NCBI RefSeq assembly: GCF_025996515.1
Contig: NZ_BLRH01000060.1
Location: forward strand, 930,001-994,000
Source: Rhizohabitans arisaemae
GTDB taxonomy: Bacteria > Actinomycetota > Actinomycetes > Streptosporangiales > Streptosporangiaceae
Length of the DNA stretch: 64,000 nucleotides
Direction of reading: 5' to 3'
The translations under genes and the position numbers were made by a program. The notes under the pieces were generated by a model. The model was not told where the DNA came from and made no database searches. It worked only from the letters and a program-made list of their open reading frames with translations. Position 1 is the stretch's first letter, and every line of letters begins with the position of its first letter. Below, piece by piece: positions 16,997-25,422 of the stretch.

Positions 16997-17596
16997 TCAT
17001 CTGAGCCGGGAGCGCCGGCCTCGGGTTGAGCGGCCTTCGGTGAGCCGGGATCTGGTTCGGCTGGATTTGTCGCGGAGTAGGGAGTCGACCAGGCCGGCGA
17101 AGCGGGCGACCGCTTCGCCGGTTTCGTCGGTGCCGGGTTCGACGGTGTAGCCGGCCGGGTTGGTGAGCGCCCCGTCGAGGTGCGCGAAGAGTGTCCCGCC
17201 TGTCTCGGCGAGGGCGATGCGGTCGCGTTCGGCGAGGTGCCGGGCGAATCGGAGCTGGTGGTCGTCGACGACTTCGCCCAGTTCGGGGATGCGCGGGACC
17301 ACAATGGGCAGGCGGCCGGCGGCCCGGCTCTCCGCGATGGAGCCCGGCCCGCCCTGGGTCACCACGACCGTGGCGAGGGAGAACATCTCCCGCATCCGAT
17401 CGTGTGGCAGGAACTCGTGGCATTCGGCGCCGGCGACGGGCCGGGACGCGCCGTGCTGGATGACGCACCGCACCCCGGCGAGCCCCGGGTCGTCGAGCCA
17501 CACCTCCATCCAGTCCATGAGCCGGTCGAACCGGTGGTGGTCGGTGCCGACGGTCACGAAGACGAGGACTCCCCGGTACCGGGGCAGGGAGGTCAC
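16997..17596 (-). CDS. Alg13/PssE-like glycosyltransferase catalytic subunit
   Basis: 199 aa. VFVTVGTDHHRFDRLMDW at the N-terminus and VVTQGGPGSIAES (UDP-sugar binding GGxGS) are the hallmarks of the Alg13/EpsF/PssE half of a split GT-B glycosyltransferase (GT28-like C-domain). The C-terminus is a basic tail (SRTRSRLTEGRSTRGRRSRLR), perhaps contacting the membrane. GTG 17596 overlaps the PssD-like stop (GTGA). With its partner it should add the second sugar of a lipid-linked repeat unit on the cytoplasmic face. The exact sugar is unknown. Confidence 0.85.
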   Translation of the reverse strand: MTSLPRYRGVLVFVTVGTDHHRFDRLMDWMEVWLDDPGLAGVRCVIQHGASRPVAGAECHEFLPHDRMREMFSLATVVVTQGGPGSIAESRAAGRLPIVVPRIPELGEVVDDHQLRFARHLAERDRIALAETGGTLFAHLDGALTNPAGYTVEPGTDETGEAVARFAGLVDSLLRDKSSRTRSRLTEGRSTRGRRSRLR

Positions 17597-18051
17597 AGGA
17601 GCTCCCCGACGACGACCCCGCGGGGGTACTGGCGCTGCTGTTCGGGCCATTGGAGCAGGAAGAGGCCGGTGATCGGGTAGCAGAGCCGCCCGGTGAGGGT
17701 GCCGGTGTCGATCCGGTCGTACACCTCCAGATACACGGTGGGGATCCGGAAGAGCTTGGCCAGGACGAAGAAGGGGAACGCGACCCCGGCCCCGGTGCTG
17801 ACGATCACGTCGGGCCGTTCCCGGCGGAGCAGGCGGAGGGCGAGCCGGAAGTTCCGCAGCATGTTGGGGATGTTCCGGGTGGTCGGGTGGTGGGCCCAGC
17901 GGACGTCTTCCTCGGCGAGGAGGGAACGGGCGTCCGCCTTGTCGAAGGTCACCCAGACCCGTTCGTGCCGTCGCCACCAGTCGCTCAGCCGGTAGAGCTG
18001 GGTGAGGTGGCCGCCGGTCGAGCAGACCAGCAGCGCTCTGTGCCTAGACAC
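17593..18051 (-). CDS. Alg14/PssD-like glycosyltransferase membrane subunit
   Basis: 152 aa. RALLVCSTGGHLTQLYRLSDWW matches the N-terminus of Alg14/PssD proteins (xSxGGHxxQ), followed by VIVSTGAGVAFPFFVLAKL and VYLEVYDRIDTGTLTGRL, which form the membrane-facing acceptor half of the split GT-B enzyme. GTG 18051 overlaps the end of the upstream phosphotransferase by eight bases, and its own stop overlaps the PssE-like start. It should anchor the catalytic subunit at the membrane and bind lipid acceptor. Confidence 0.85.
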   Translation of the reverse strand: MSRHRALLVCSTGGHLTQLYRLSDWWRRHERVWVTFDKADARSLLAEEDVRWAHHPTTRNIPNMLRNFRLALRLLRRERPDVIVSTGAGVAFPFFVLAKLFRIPTVYLEVYDRIDTGTLTGRLCYPITGLFLLQWPEQQRQYPRGVVVGELL

Positions 18052-19258
18052 CGTCGTCCCCCTTGGGCAGCACGTCGAACATCGCGGGATACAGGTCGGT
18101 GTTCCAGCCGCCCCCGCCCCGTTGCAGGCGGTGGGTGCGCAGGAAGATCTCCAAGAGGTAGGCCTGGGCGAGCAGGCCGGGTGGGGCGTCGACGCGCGAG
18201 GTGCGCGCGGTGTCGTGGACCGCGGCGACGGCTTCGGCGAGCGGTCTGCGCCGGAGCACCAGGGCCACTTGGAAGTGCCAGTGGAGCAGGTCGAATCCGA
18301 TGGGGACCCCGGTCGCGCTGTGCTCCCAGTCCCAGATGTGGAGTGTCCCGTCGTGCCGGCCGAGGTTCCAGGGCACCAGGTCGCCGTGCCAGCGCCCGAA
18401 CCGGAGCCGCGTGCCGCCGTACTCGCCCTCCAGCCGTACGGCAAGCGTGGCCAGTGCCCTTCTGAGGCGGGGCTCGTCGTCGATTTCGGAGATCTCCCGG
18501 CGGACGGCCTGCCAGTACGGCGATGCGGCCAGCTCGGTTTCCCGGACGCCGGATCCCGCCGCGATCGCGGCGAGCACGTCCGGTCCAGGTGGTTCGTCGG
18601 GGTTGCGGTGCGCCCGGATCCGCGGTGGCAGGGGCTCGGTCACCGTGATCTGCCGGTCCCGCCGGCTCCCGCCGTACAGCAGCCGGGGCGCGGTGACGCC
18701 GCGGACGGCGGTGAGCGCCTCGGCCTCCATCGCGACGAGCCTGCGGGTCGCGGCGTTCCAGCCGATCTTGGCGTAGCCGGCGGGTGTGCCGTCGGGCTGG
18801 AAGAGCTGGAGGGTGGGCTTGCCGTTGGGGTCGACGGGGCGGACTCCGATGCCCGCCGCGAGCCCGGGGCGGCCCAGGACGCGGCCGAGGTGGGCGACGA
18901 TCAGATGGTCGGCGGGGTCGGCGTCTTCGGCGAGGCAGACCGTGAGCTCGTCCCGGAGCGCGATCGGGGCGAGGCCGACGCGGAAGGCGGCGCCGAGCAG
19001 CGCGCGGGCCAGGCCGAGCGCGCCGGGGCGGAGTCCGTTGTAGCGGCTGAGCGAGGCGTGCGCGGCGGCGCGGGTGGCGAGCGGGACGAGGAAGCGGGCC
19101 CGGGCCGCGTTCGGGACGATCGAATAGCGTTCGGCGACCCGGTATCCCTGGGGTGTCTCTCCCGCGGTGACCCGTACCGCCTCGCCTGGCTGCCAAACCT
19201 GGTCGATCAGGCGAAGCAGCGCCTCACTCGCGCCCGCCGGGCCCTGCCTCGTTGCCAC
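18044..19258 (-). CDS. APH-like phosphotransferase
   Basis: 404 aa. The C-terminal two thirds have the aminoglycoside phosphotransferase/choline-kinase signature: FGRWHGDLVPWNLGR (catalytic loop, H about 290) and LHIWDWEHSATGVPIGFDLLHWH (metal-binding Asp). The N-terminal 130 residues are not typical and contain ERYSIVPNAARARFLVP. In a polysaccharide locus such kinases may phosphorylate a sugar or a glycan end. A resistance role is less likely, since it is first in an operon with two glycosyltransferase subunits. The upstream region carries the shared motif GACATCAA (19291-19298). Confidence 0.7.
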   Translation of the reverse strand: MATRQGPAGASEALLRLIDQVWQPGEAVRVTAGETPQGYRVAERYSIVPNAARARFLVPLATRAAAHASLSRYNGLRPGALGLARALLGAAFRVGLAPIALRDELTVCLAEDADPADHLIVAHLGRVLGRPGLAAGIGVRPVDPNGKPTLQLFQPDGTPAGYAKIGWNAATRRLVAMEAEALTAVRGVTAPRLLYGGSRRDRQITVTEPLPPRIRAHRNPDEPPGPDVLAAIAAGSGVRETELAASPYWQAVRREISEIDDEPRLRRALATLAVRLEGEYGGTRLRFGRWHGDLVPWNLGRHDGTLHIWDWEHSATGVPIGFDLLHWHFQVALVLRRRPLAEAVAAVHDTARTSRVDAPPGLLAQAYLLEIFLRTHRLQRGGGGWNTDLYPAMFDVLPKGDDGV

Positions 19259-19340
19259 CCAATGTCCATCTTTCAGAAGCTTTGTTACGAGACATCAATA
19301 TATGTCCGTTTTATGACTTCTTGTGATGGAAGATCGGGTT

Positions 19341-19937
19341 CTACTGGGTGCGGAGCCGCGCGTAATAGGCCAGGCAGTCCTCGTAGCCCGGAAGGAGACC
19401 TTTCTCACGTGCCTGGGCCAGCGTGGGCGCGGCGGCGTCCTTGGGCGACAGGATCGGCTCGACGTCGGCCGGCCACTCGATGCCGATCTCCGGATCCAGG
19501 GGGTGGACCTCGCGCTCCCGGCCGGGGGCGTACGGCTCCGAGCAGAGGTAGACCACGCTCGCCTGCTCGCTGAGCGCCATGAACGCGTGGCCGAGCCCCT
19601 CGGCGAGGTAGAGACCGGCCCGGGCGACGTCGTCCAGCCGGACCGCCTGCCACTTCCCGAACGTGGGCGAACCCACCCGGATGTCCACGATGACATCCAT
19701 GATCGCTCCGCTCACGCAGACGACGTACTTCGCCTGCCCCGGGGGGACGTCGGCAAAGTGGACTCCCCGCAGCACGCCTTTGGCGGAGGTCGACCAGTTG
19801 GCTTGGGCCAGGCCGAACCGATGCCCCAGCGCCTCGGCGAAACCGTCCCCGCGGAACCACTCCGCGAAGGCTCCCCGCTGATCACCGTGGATCTTGGGGG
19901 TGTGGAGGAAAGCACCGTCGATGTCTAGTGGCTGCAT
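19341..19937 (-). CDS. rfbC: dTDP-4-dehydrorhamnose 3,5-epimerase
   Basis: 198 aa, full length for RmlC. Diagnostic segments: HGDQRGAFAEWFR, NWSTSAKGVLRGVHF (catalytic His), AKYVVCVSGAIMDVIVDIR, GLGHAFMALSEQASVVYLCSEPYAPGREREVHPLDPEIGIEW (split here as family signature regions). It catalyses the third step to dTDP-L-rhamnose. The other three steps (rmlA, rmlB, rmlD) are 30 kb away in the 47-55 kb operon, so the pathway is complete but split. It is on the same strand as the phosphotransferase, which begins 82 bases after its stop. Confidence 0.92.
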   Translation of the reverse strand: MQPLDIDGAFLHTPKIHGDQRGAFAEWFRGDGFAEALGHRFGLAQANWSTSAKGVLRGVHFADVPPGQAKYVVCVSGAIMDVIVDIRVGSPTFGKWQAVRLDDVARAGLYLAEGLGHAFMALSEQASVVYLCSEPYAPGREREVHPLDPEIGIEWPADVEPILSPKDAAAPTLAQAREKGLLPGYEDCLAYYARLRTQ

Positions 19938-20064
19938 CCGCCATAGCGTGCCATGTCCTCATCCGTCGCACCACGACCCGTCGTACCGCCCCTGCGGTAG
20001 GTGACCTGTTCGACCCGGACTCCCTCACGGACCGAGCGACCGCAACCCCCACCTGTTGCCACAT

Positions 20065-20133
20065 GATCATTGCGATACGTATCCCCCGCAGGGTGCGCAC
20101 AGCGCAACGATCACCCGGCATCGGGTACGGGCT
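20065..20133 (+). repeat. 69-bp direct repeat, copy 1
   Basis: Begins GATCATTGCGAT and ends GGTACGGGCT. About 60 of 69 positions match the copy at 20187-20255. The central CCCCCGCAGGGTGCGCACAG is identical. Offset 122 bp. Confidence 0.8.
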
Positions 20134-20186
20134 GCGCCAGGCCAACGGCTTCCCCACAAGCCCAGACAGCCACCGCCCCAGGGGTT

Positions 20187-20255
20187 GATCATCGCGATAT
20201 GCATCCCCCGCAGGGTGCGCACAGCACAACGATCACGCGGTAGCCGGTACGGGCT
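20187..20255 (+). repeat. 69-bp direct repeat, copy 2
   Basis: Second copy of the 20065-20133 repeat, running straight into the GGTACGG/CCGTACC palindrome. Confidence 0.8.
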
Positions 20256-20595
20256 CGCGGCCGCAGGCCGTACCGGGACTTCGATGTCCCCCACCGGCTC
20301 GGTCCCCGAGTGTCGATCGACTGGCTGCGGCTGGAACCCAGAGAATCCGACAACGTAGCGACAGGGACAGAACCGCCCCTCATTTCCCCTATAGACCTGT
20401 AAACCGTGATCTACTGTCCCGCGTCTACAGACGGAATGAGCAAGGGGCGGGCTTCCGGATGGGATTCAGGCGGGGAAAAGACTCTCCCGGCCGTTTCGGC
20501 ATGCACGGGCATCCCCCGGAAGGTCAGACAGAGAGGAAGCGCATGGTCGCGGGTCAGAGAGACGCTGCCGCTGGCACACCCCAGGGAGGCACGTC

Positions 20596-21633
20596 ATGAT
20601 CGGACTCGCGGTCATCGGCGCGGGCTACTGGGGTCCCAACCTGGTCCGTAACGCACAGGCCACCCCGGCGATCCGGCTGGAGTACCTCTGCGATCTCGAC
20701 TTGGACCGGGCCAAGGCGACGCTCGGACGGTACTCCACGGTCAAGGCGACCTCCTCCTACGAACAGGTGCTCGACGATCCGGCCGTGCACGCGGTGGCCG
20801 TCGCCACGCCCGCCGGTACCCACTTCGACCTCGCCCGGGCCGCGATCGAGGCCGGCAAGCATGTGCTGGTGGAGAAGCCGCTCACCCCCTCCTACGAGGA
20901 AGGGGTCAAGCTCGTCGAGATGGCCGAGCGCGCCGGTGTGGTGCTCATGTGCGACCACACCTTCTGCTACACCCCCGCGGTCCAGCGCATCCGGGAACTG
21001 GTCCGAAGCGGGGAGATCGGCGACATCCGGTTCGTGGACTCCGTCCGGATCAACCTCGGGCTGGTCCAGCCGGACGTGAACGTGCTCTGGGACCTCGCGC
21101 CGCACGACGCGTCCATCCTCGACTTCATCCTGCCCGACGACGTCACCCCGGTGGCGGTCTCGGCCCACGGCTCCGACCCGATCGACGCCGGTCGGGCCTG
21201 CGTCGCCTACCTCACGGTCTGGCTGTCCAACGGGACCCTCGCCCACATCCACGTCAACTGGCTGAGCCCCACGAAGATCCGCACCACGGTGATCGGCGGC
21301 TCCCGGCGGACGATCGTCTGGGACGACGTCAACCCCTCCCAGCGGCTCGCCGTGTACGACCGGGGGGTCGACCGCGCGGAGACGCTCGACGAGCGGAGGC
21401 AGACGCTGATCTCCTACCGGCTCGGCGACGTCCTGGTCCCGGCGCTGCCCGAGCGTGAGGCGCTCAGGACCATGATGGCCGAGTTCGCCTCGGCCATCGC
21501 CGAGCAGCGCCCGCCCCTGACCGACGGCCGTTCCGGCCTGCGGGTCCTCGCCCTGTTGGAAGCCGCCGTGGCCAGCATGGAGCTGGGCGGCGCACGAGTG
21601 GAGATCAAGAAAACTGATGACACTGCACGGTAG
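20596..21633 (+). CDS. Gfo/Idh/MocA oxidoreductase (WlbA-like)
   Basis: 345 aa. Rossmann motif GLAVIGAGYWGPNLVRN at the N-terminus, then VAVATPAGTHFDLARAAIEAGKHVLVEKPLTPSYEEG (EKP motif with the substrate/NAD-binding Lys) and DLAPHDASILDFIL, the HD(A/S) catalytic region. It most resembles enzymes that oxidise C3 of nucleotide-linked amino sugars, such as WlbA. It starts a plus-strand operon: the next gene overlaps by 17 bases. With a DegT aminotransferase and an acetyltransferase it would install an acylated amino group on a sugar. GGGAGG precedes ATG 20596. The exact substrate is inferred. Confidence 0.85.
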   Translation: MIGLAVIGAGYWGPNLVRNAQATPAIRLEYLCDLDLDRAKATLGRYSTVKATSSYEQVLDDPAVHAVAVATPAGTHFDLARAAIEAGKHVLVEKPLTPSYEEGVKLVEMAERAGVVLMCDHTFCYTPAVQRIRELVRSGEIGDIRFVDSVRINLGLVQPDVNVLWDLAPHDASILDFILPDDVTPVAVSAHGSDPIDAGRACVAYLTVWLSNGTLAHIHVNWLSPTKIRTTVIGGSRRTIVWDDVNPSQRLAVYDRGVDRAETLDERRQTLISYRLGDVLVPALPEREALRTMMAEFASAIAEQRPPLTDGRSGLRVLALLEAAVASMELGGARVEIKKTDDTAR

Positions 21634-22597
21634 CCGCGCGCTCGTCACCGGAGGCGCGGGGACGATCGGCTCCACGATCGTGGATCAGCTGGTGGAGGCC
21701 GGCGCCGCCGAGATCGTGGTACTCGACAACTTCGTCCGCGGCCGCCGGGCCAACCTCGCAAAAGCCGAAGAAGGCGGAAATGTCACCATCGTTGATGGTG
21801 ACATTAGGGATGCCGCGCTGGTCAGGAGGCTGACCGAGGGGATCGACGTCGTCTTCCACCAGGCGGCCATCCGGATCACCCAGTGCGCCGAAGAACCCCG
21901 GCTCGCCCTGGAAGTCCTGGTCGACGGCACCTACAACGTCGTGGAAGCCGCGGCCGACGCCGGGGTGAAGAAGGTAGTCGCGGCCTCCTCCGCCTCGGTC
22001 TACGGCCTGGCCACCGAGTTCCCGACCACCGAGACGCAGCACCCCTACGACAACGACACCCTGTACGGCGCCGCCAAGACCTTCAACGAGGGACTGCTCC
22101 GCAGCTTCACGGCGATGCGCGGCCTGGACTACGTGGCGCTGCGGTACTTCAACGTGTACGGCCCCCGGATGGACATCCACGGGCTCTACACCGAGGTGCT
22201 GATCCGGTGGATGGAGCGGATCGAGAACGGGCAGCCCCCGCTCATCCTCGGCGACGGCCTGCAGACCATGGACTTCGTCTACACCGTGGACATCGCCCGC
22301 GCCAACCTGCTCGCCGCGCAGAGCGAGGCCACCGACCAGGCCTTCAACATCGCCTCCAGCGTGGAGACCAGCCTGCGCGGCCTCGCCGAGCAGCTGCTCC
22401 ACGTCATGGGCCGCGACGACCTGGGCCTGGAGTTCGGCCCGCCGCGTGCCGTCAACGGGGTCACCCGGCGGCTCGCCGACGTCTCCAAGGCCGCGGAAGT
22501 CCTGGGATGGAAGGCCGAGATCGGCCTGGAGGAGGGGCTGCGGCTCCTCGTCGACTGGTGGCGGGCCGAGCGGGCCGCGAACGGAGCGGCGTGGTGA
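21617..22597 (+). CDS. NAD-dependent nucleotide-sugar epimerase/dehydratase (SDR)
   Basis: 326 aa. Extended SDR: RALVTGGAGTIGSTIVDQL (GGxGxxG) and YGAAKTFNEGLLR (Tyr-x3-Lys), with SSASVYG before it. FNVYGPRMDIHGLYTEVLIRWMERI is the sugar-binding region of UDP-glucose 4-epimerase-like members. It follows the Gfo/Idh oxidoreductase within the same operon and ends in TGGTGA, overlapping the aminotransferase start. It likely changes the stereochemistry of the sugar before or after amination. UDP- or dTDP- specificity cannot be told. Confidence 0.85.
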   Translation: MTLHGSRALVTGGAGTIGSTIVDQLVEAGAAEIVVLDNFVRGRRANLAKAEEGGNVTIVDGDIRDAALVRRLTEGIDVVFHQAAIRITQCAEEPRLALEVLVDGTYNVVEAAADAGVKKVVAASSASVYGLATEFPTTETQHPYDNDTLYGAAKTFNEGLLRSFTAMRGLDYVALRYFNVYGPRMDIHGLYTEVLIRWMERIENGQPPLILGDGLQTMDFVYTVDIARANLLAAQSEATDQAFNIASSVETSLRGLAEQLLHVMGRDDLGLEFGPPRAVNGVTRRLADVSKAAEVLGWKAEIGLEEGLRLLVDWWRAERAANGAAW

Positions 22598-23700
22598 TCC
22601 CCGTCATGAAGCCGTGGCTCGGTGCGGAGGAGGCCGAGGCCGCCGCGGCGGCGGTCGCCTCCGGCTGGGTCGCGCAGGGTCCCCGGGTCGCCGAGTTCGA
22701 GCGGGCGTTCGCCGAGTTCATCGGTGTCCCGCACGCCATCGCCGTCTCCTCCTGCACCACCGCGCTGCACCTGTGCCTGATCGGCGCGGGGGTCGGCCCC
22801 GGTGACGAGGTGATCGTCCCCTCGCTGTCGTTCATCGCCACCGCCAACGTGGTCCACCACGCCGGGGCGACCCCGGTCTGCGCCGACGTCGACGCGGTCA
22901 CGCTCAACCTCACCCCCGAGTCGGTGCGGGCCGTGACGACCGAGCGGACCAAGGCGGTGATCGTGGTGGACCAGGGCGGCATCCCGGCCGACCTGGACGC
23001 CTTCGCCTCCCTCGGCCTAGCCGTCGTCGAGGACGCCGCGTGCGGCGCCGGCTCGACCTACCGGGGCCGTCCGGTCGGCGCCGGAGCCGCGCTCGCCGCC
23101 TACTCCTTCCACCCGCGCAAGCTGCTCACCACGGGTGAGGGCGGGATGGTCACCGTCCAGGACGAACAGACCGCGGTACGGCTGCGCCGCCTCCGCGAGC
23201 ACGCGATGAGCGTGAGCGCGGCGGATCGGCACTCCAGCTCCCAGCCCGTGCTGGAGGAGTACCTGGAGGTCGCCTACAACTACCGGATGACCGACATCCA
23301 GGCGGCGATCGGCCTGATCCAGCTCCGCAAGCTCCCGGAGATGGTCGCGCGCCGCCGTGAGCTGGCGGCCCGCTACCAGGACGCGTTCTCCGGACTGGCC
23401 GGGGTGACCACGGCGGCCGACCCCGCCTACGGGACGACGAACTTCCAGTCCTTCTGGGTGTCCTGGCCCGACCTCGACCAGGAGCACGTCCTGAAGCTCC
23501 TGGCCGGCCACGGTGTCTCGGCCCGGCGGGGGATCATGGCGTCGCATCTGGAGCCGGCCTACCGGGGCCGCTCCTTCGCGCCGCTCCCGGTCACCGAGCG
23601 GCTCACCCGGCATTCGGTGATCCTGCCGCTCTTCCATCAGATGACCACGGCGGAGCAGGACACGGTCATCGCGGCGGTGAGGGACGCCCACGGTGACTGA
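22594..23700 (+). CDS. DegT/DnrJ/EryC1 aminotransferase (first of two)
   Basis: 368 aa, standard length. Begins VIPVMKPWLGAEEAEAAAAA, with AVSSCTTALHLCLIGAGVGPGDEVIVPSLSF (phosphate-binding region), VVEDAACGAGSTYRG (Asp contacting the pyridine ring) and YSFHPRKLLTTGEGG with K176 as the PLP Schiff-base lysine. DQGGIPADLDA stands where most members have H-x-x-G-x-x-D, a small deviation. GTG 22594 overlaps the epimerase stop; ATG 22606 is the alternative. It transaminates a keto-sugar nucleotide, presumably the product of the preceding oxidoreductase/epimerase. Confidence 0.88.
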   Translation: MIPVMKPWLGAEEAEAAAAAVASGWVAQGPRVAEFERAFAEFIGVPHAIAVSSCTTALHLCLIGAGVGPGDEVIVPSLSFIATANVVHHAGATPVCADVDAVTLNLTPESVRAVTTERTKAVIVVDQGGIPADLDAFASLGLAVVEDAACGAGSTYRGRPVGAGAALAAYSFHPRKLLTTGEGGMVTVQDEQTAVRLRRLREHAMSVSAADRHSSSQPVLEEYLEVAYNYRMTDIQAAIGLIQLRKLPEMVARRRELAARYQDAFSGLAGVTTAADPAYGTTNFQSFWVSWPDLDQEHVLKLLAGHGVSARRGIMASHLEPAYRGRSFAPLPVTERLTRHSVILPLFHQMTTAEQDTVIAAVRDAHGD

Positions 23701-24331
23701 GCTGGTGATCGTCGGCGCGGGGGGTTTCTCCCGCGAGACGGCGCAGAACCTCCCGCCCGGGATTGAGCTGCTGGGCTTCGTCGACGACGATCCGGCCAGG
23801 CACGGCACCCGCATCGACGGCGTGCCCGTACTCGGCGGCACCGAAGTGATCGCCGAGCTGGATCCCGAGGTGCGCCTGGTCGTCTGCACCGGCCGTCCGT
23901 CCGACAACACGAGCCGGCCGAAGATCGTGGCGAGGCTCGGCCTGCCGCCGGAGCGGTATCGGACGCTGTGTCACCCGACGGCGCTGGTCGCCCCCTCCTG
24001 CACGGTCGGACCCGGCTCTGTGCTCCTGCCGTACACGGTGCTGACCGCCTCGGTCCGGGTGGGCGCGCATGTGGCGGTCATGCCGCACGTGGTGCTCACC
24101 CACGACGACGTGATCGAGGACTACGTCACCATCGCCGCCGGAGCGCGGCTGGCGGGGGGCGTACACGTCGGCGAGGCCGCCTACATCGGCTCCGGGGCCC
24201 TCATCCGGGAGGGGCTCACGGTGGGGGCGCACGCCGTCGTCGGCATGGGTGCGGTCGTCACCCGTCATGTGCCACCAGGCGAGGTTTGGGCCGGCAATCC
24301 GGCCCGCCGTTTCGAAAGGACACCGCGTTGA
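23693..24331 (+). CDS. NeuD/PglD-type sugar O/N-acetyltransferase
   Basis: 212 aa. An N-terminal Rossmann-like part (ELVIVGAGGFSRETAQ) is followed by a left-handed beta-helix of hexapeptide repeats (CTVGPGSVLLPYTVLTASVRVGAHV...), ending VGMGAVVTRHVPPGEVWAGNPARRF, the usual C-terminus of NeuD/PglD/PerB enzymes. The catalytic His is probably in PHVVLTHDDVIEDY. It sits between two aminotransferases with overlaps on both sides, so it most likely acetylates an amino group made by one of them, using acetyl-CoA. GTG start 23693. Confidence 0.87.
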   Translation: MTELVIVGAGGFSRETAQNLPPGIELLGFVDDDPARHGTRIDGVPVLGGTEVIAELDPEVRLVVCTGRPSDNTSRPKIVARLGLPPERYRTLCHPTALVAPSCTVGPGSVLLPYTVLTASVRVGAHVAVMPHVVLTHDDVIEDYVTIAAGARLAGGVHVGEAAYIGSGALIREGLTVGAHAVVGMGAVVTRHVPPGEVWAGNPARRFERTPR

Positions 24332-25422
24332 CCACCGTCCCGCTCATGGATCTCGCGACGCCGCACCGCGAGATCGCCGAGGAGATCCGTGCGGGCTTCG
24401 AGCGGGTGATGTCCGCCACCGCCTTCGTCAAGGGGCCCGAGGTCGCCGCGTTCGAGCGGGAGTACGCCGAGTTCCAGCGGGTTTCGCACTGCGTCGGCGT
24501 CGCCAACGGCACCGACGCGATCGAGCTCGCGCTGCGCGCGGTCGGGGTGGGGCCGGACGTCCCGGTGGTGCTGCCCGCCAACACCTTCGTGGCGACCGCC
24601 GGCGCGGTGCTGCGCTGCGGGGCCCGGCCGATCCTCTGCGACGTCGACCCGCAGTACCTCCTGATGGACCCGGCCGCCCTCTTCGACGTGCTCACCGAGG
24701 ACACCGCGGCGATCGTCCCGGTCCACCTGTACGGCCAGATGGCGCCGATGAGCGAGATCATGGGCCTGGCCGGGCGCATCCCCGTGATCGAGGACGCGGC
24801 CCAGTCCCAGGGGGCCGCGCAGGGCGGACGGACGATCTTCGGCTCGCTCGCCGCCACCAGCTTCTACCCGGGCAAGAACCTGGGGGCGTACGGCGACGCG
24901 GGCGCGGTGACCACCGACGACGACGAGCTCCAGCGGCAGGTACGGCTGATCGCCGACCATGGGAGCGAGAAGAAGTACGAACACCTCGTCCCCGGGGTGA
25001 ACTCCCGGCTCGACGCGCTCCAGGCAGTGGTCCTGCGGGCCAAGCTCGCCCGGCTGGCCGCGGGCAACGAGGCACGGCGGGCGGCCGCGGCACGCTACGC
25101 CGAGCTCCTCGGCGACCTGGACGAGGTGCAGCTCCCCGCCACGGCACCGGACAACACCCACGTCTGGCACCTGTACGTCATCCGGGTCGCCGAGCGCGCC
25201 CGCGTCATGGCGAGCCTGGCCGAGCAGGGCATCCAGACGGGGATCCACTACCCCAAGCCCGTGCACCTGCACCCGGCCTACCGCTCGCTGGGATACGCGC
25301 CAGGCGATTTCCCGGTCAGCGAGGCGGCCGCAGAGGAGATCGTCTCCCTCCCCATGTTCCCCCACATCACCGAGGAGCAGCAGGCGCTGGTCGCCGACGC
25401 CCTCCGGAAGGCCCTGCGATGA
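24328..25422 (+). CDS. DegT/DnrJ/EryC1 aminotransferase (second)
   Basis: 364 aa. Begins LTTVPLMDLATPHREIAEEI, with GVANGTDAIELALRAVGVGPD, VVLPANTFVATAGAVLRCGA, PVHLYGQMAPM (H-x-x-G), VIEDAAQSQGA and TSFYPGKNLGAYGDAG with PLP lysine K183. It is closest in pattern to WbpE/QdtB/FdtB-type enzymes acting at C3 of a keto-sugar nucleotide. The start is TTG 24328, overlapping the previous stop (TTGA), with GAAAGGA upstream. Two aminotransferases in one operon imply either a diamino sugar or two amino sugars. Confidence 0.88.
   Translation: MTTVPLMDLATPHREIAEEIRAGFERVMSATAFVKGPEVAAFEREYAEFQRVSHCVGVANGTDAIELALRAVGVGPDVPVVLPANTFVATAGAVLRCGARPILCDVDPQYLLMDPAALFDVLTEDTAAIVPVHLYGQMAPMSEIMGLAGRIPVIEDAAQSQGAAQGGRTIFGSLAATSFYPGKNLGAYGDAGAVTTDDDELQRQVRLIADHGSEKKYEHLVPGVNSRLDALQAVVLRAKLARLAAGNEARRAAAARYAELLGDLDEVQLPATAPDNTHVWHLYVIRVAERARVMASLAEQGIQTGIHYPKPVHLHPAYRSLGYAPGDFPVSEAAAEEIVSLPMFPHITEEQQALVADALRKALR

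Larger units (their letters stand above)
19938..20595. other. 658-bp intergenic region with direct repeats
   Basis: Lies between divergent rfbC and the oxidoreductase operon. It contains a 69-bp repeat in two copies and a GGTACGG...CCGTACC palindrome (20248-20276). The last 80 bp include GGGAGG before the next gene. Open frames here are repeat-derived and have no recognisable product. Promoters for both sides must lie within. Confidence 0.5.

Noticed and set aside
16709-17004. Short plus-strand frames as a precursor peptide for the radical SAM enzyme
   Set aside because: Products of about 88-90 residues lack Cys-x-Pro repeats or a leader-like pattern and end inside the converging gene's tail.
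18044-19258. Aminoglycoside resistance gene
   Set aside because: Only the general APH fold motifs are present; it is in an operon with glycosyltransferase subunits and has an unusual N-terminal domain.
19882-20383. Several 60-115 codon frames with CAHPAGD/CAVRTLRG repeats
   Set aside because: They come from the 69-bp direct repeat and palindromes, have no start context and no family.
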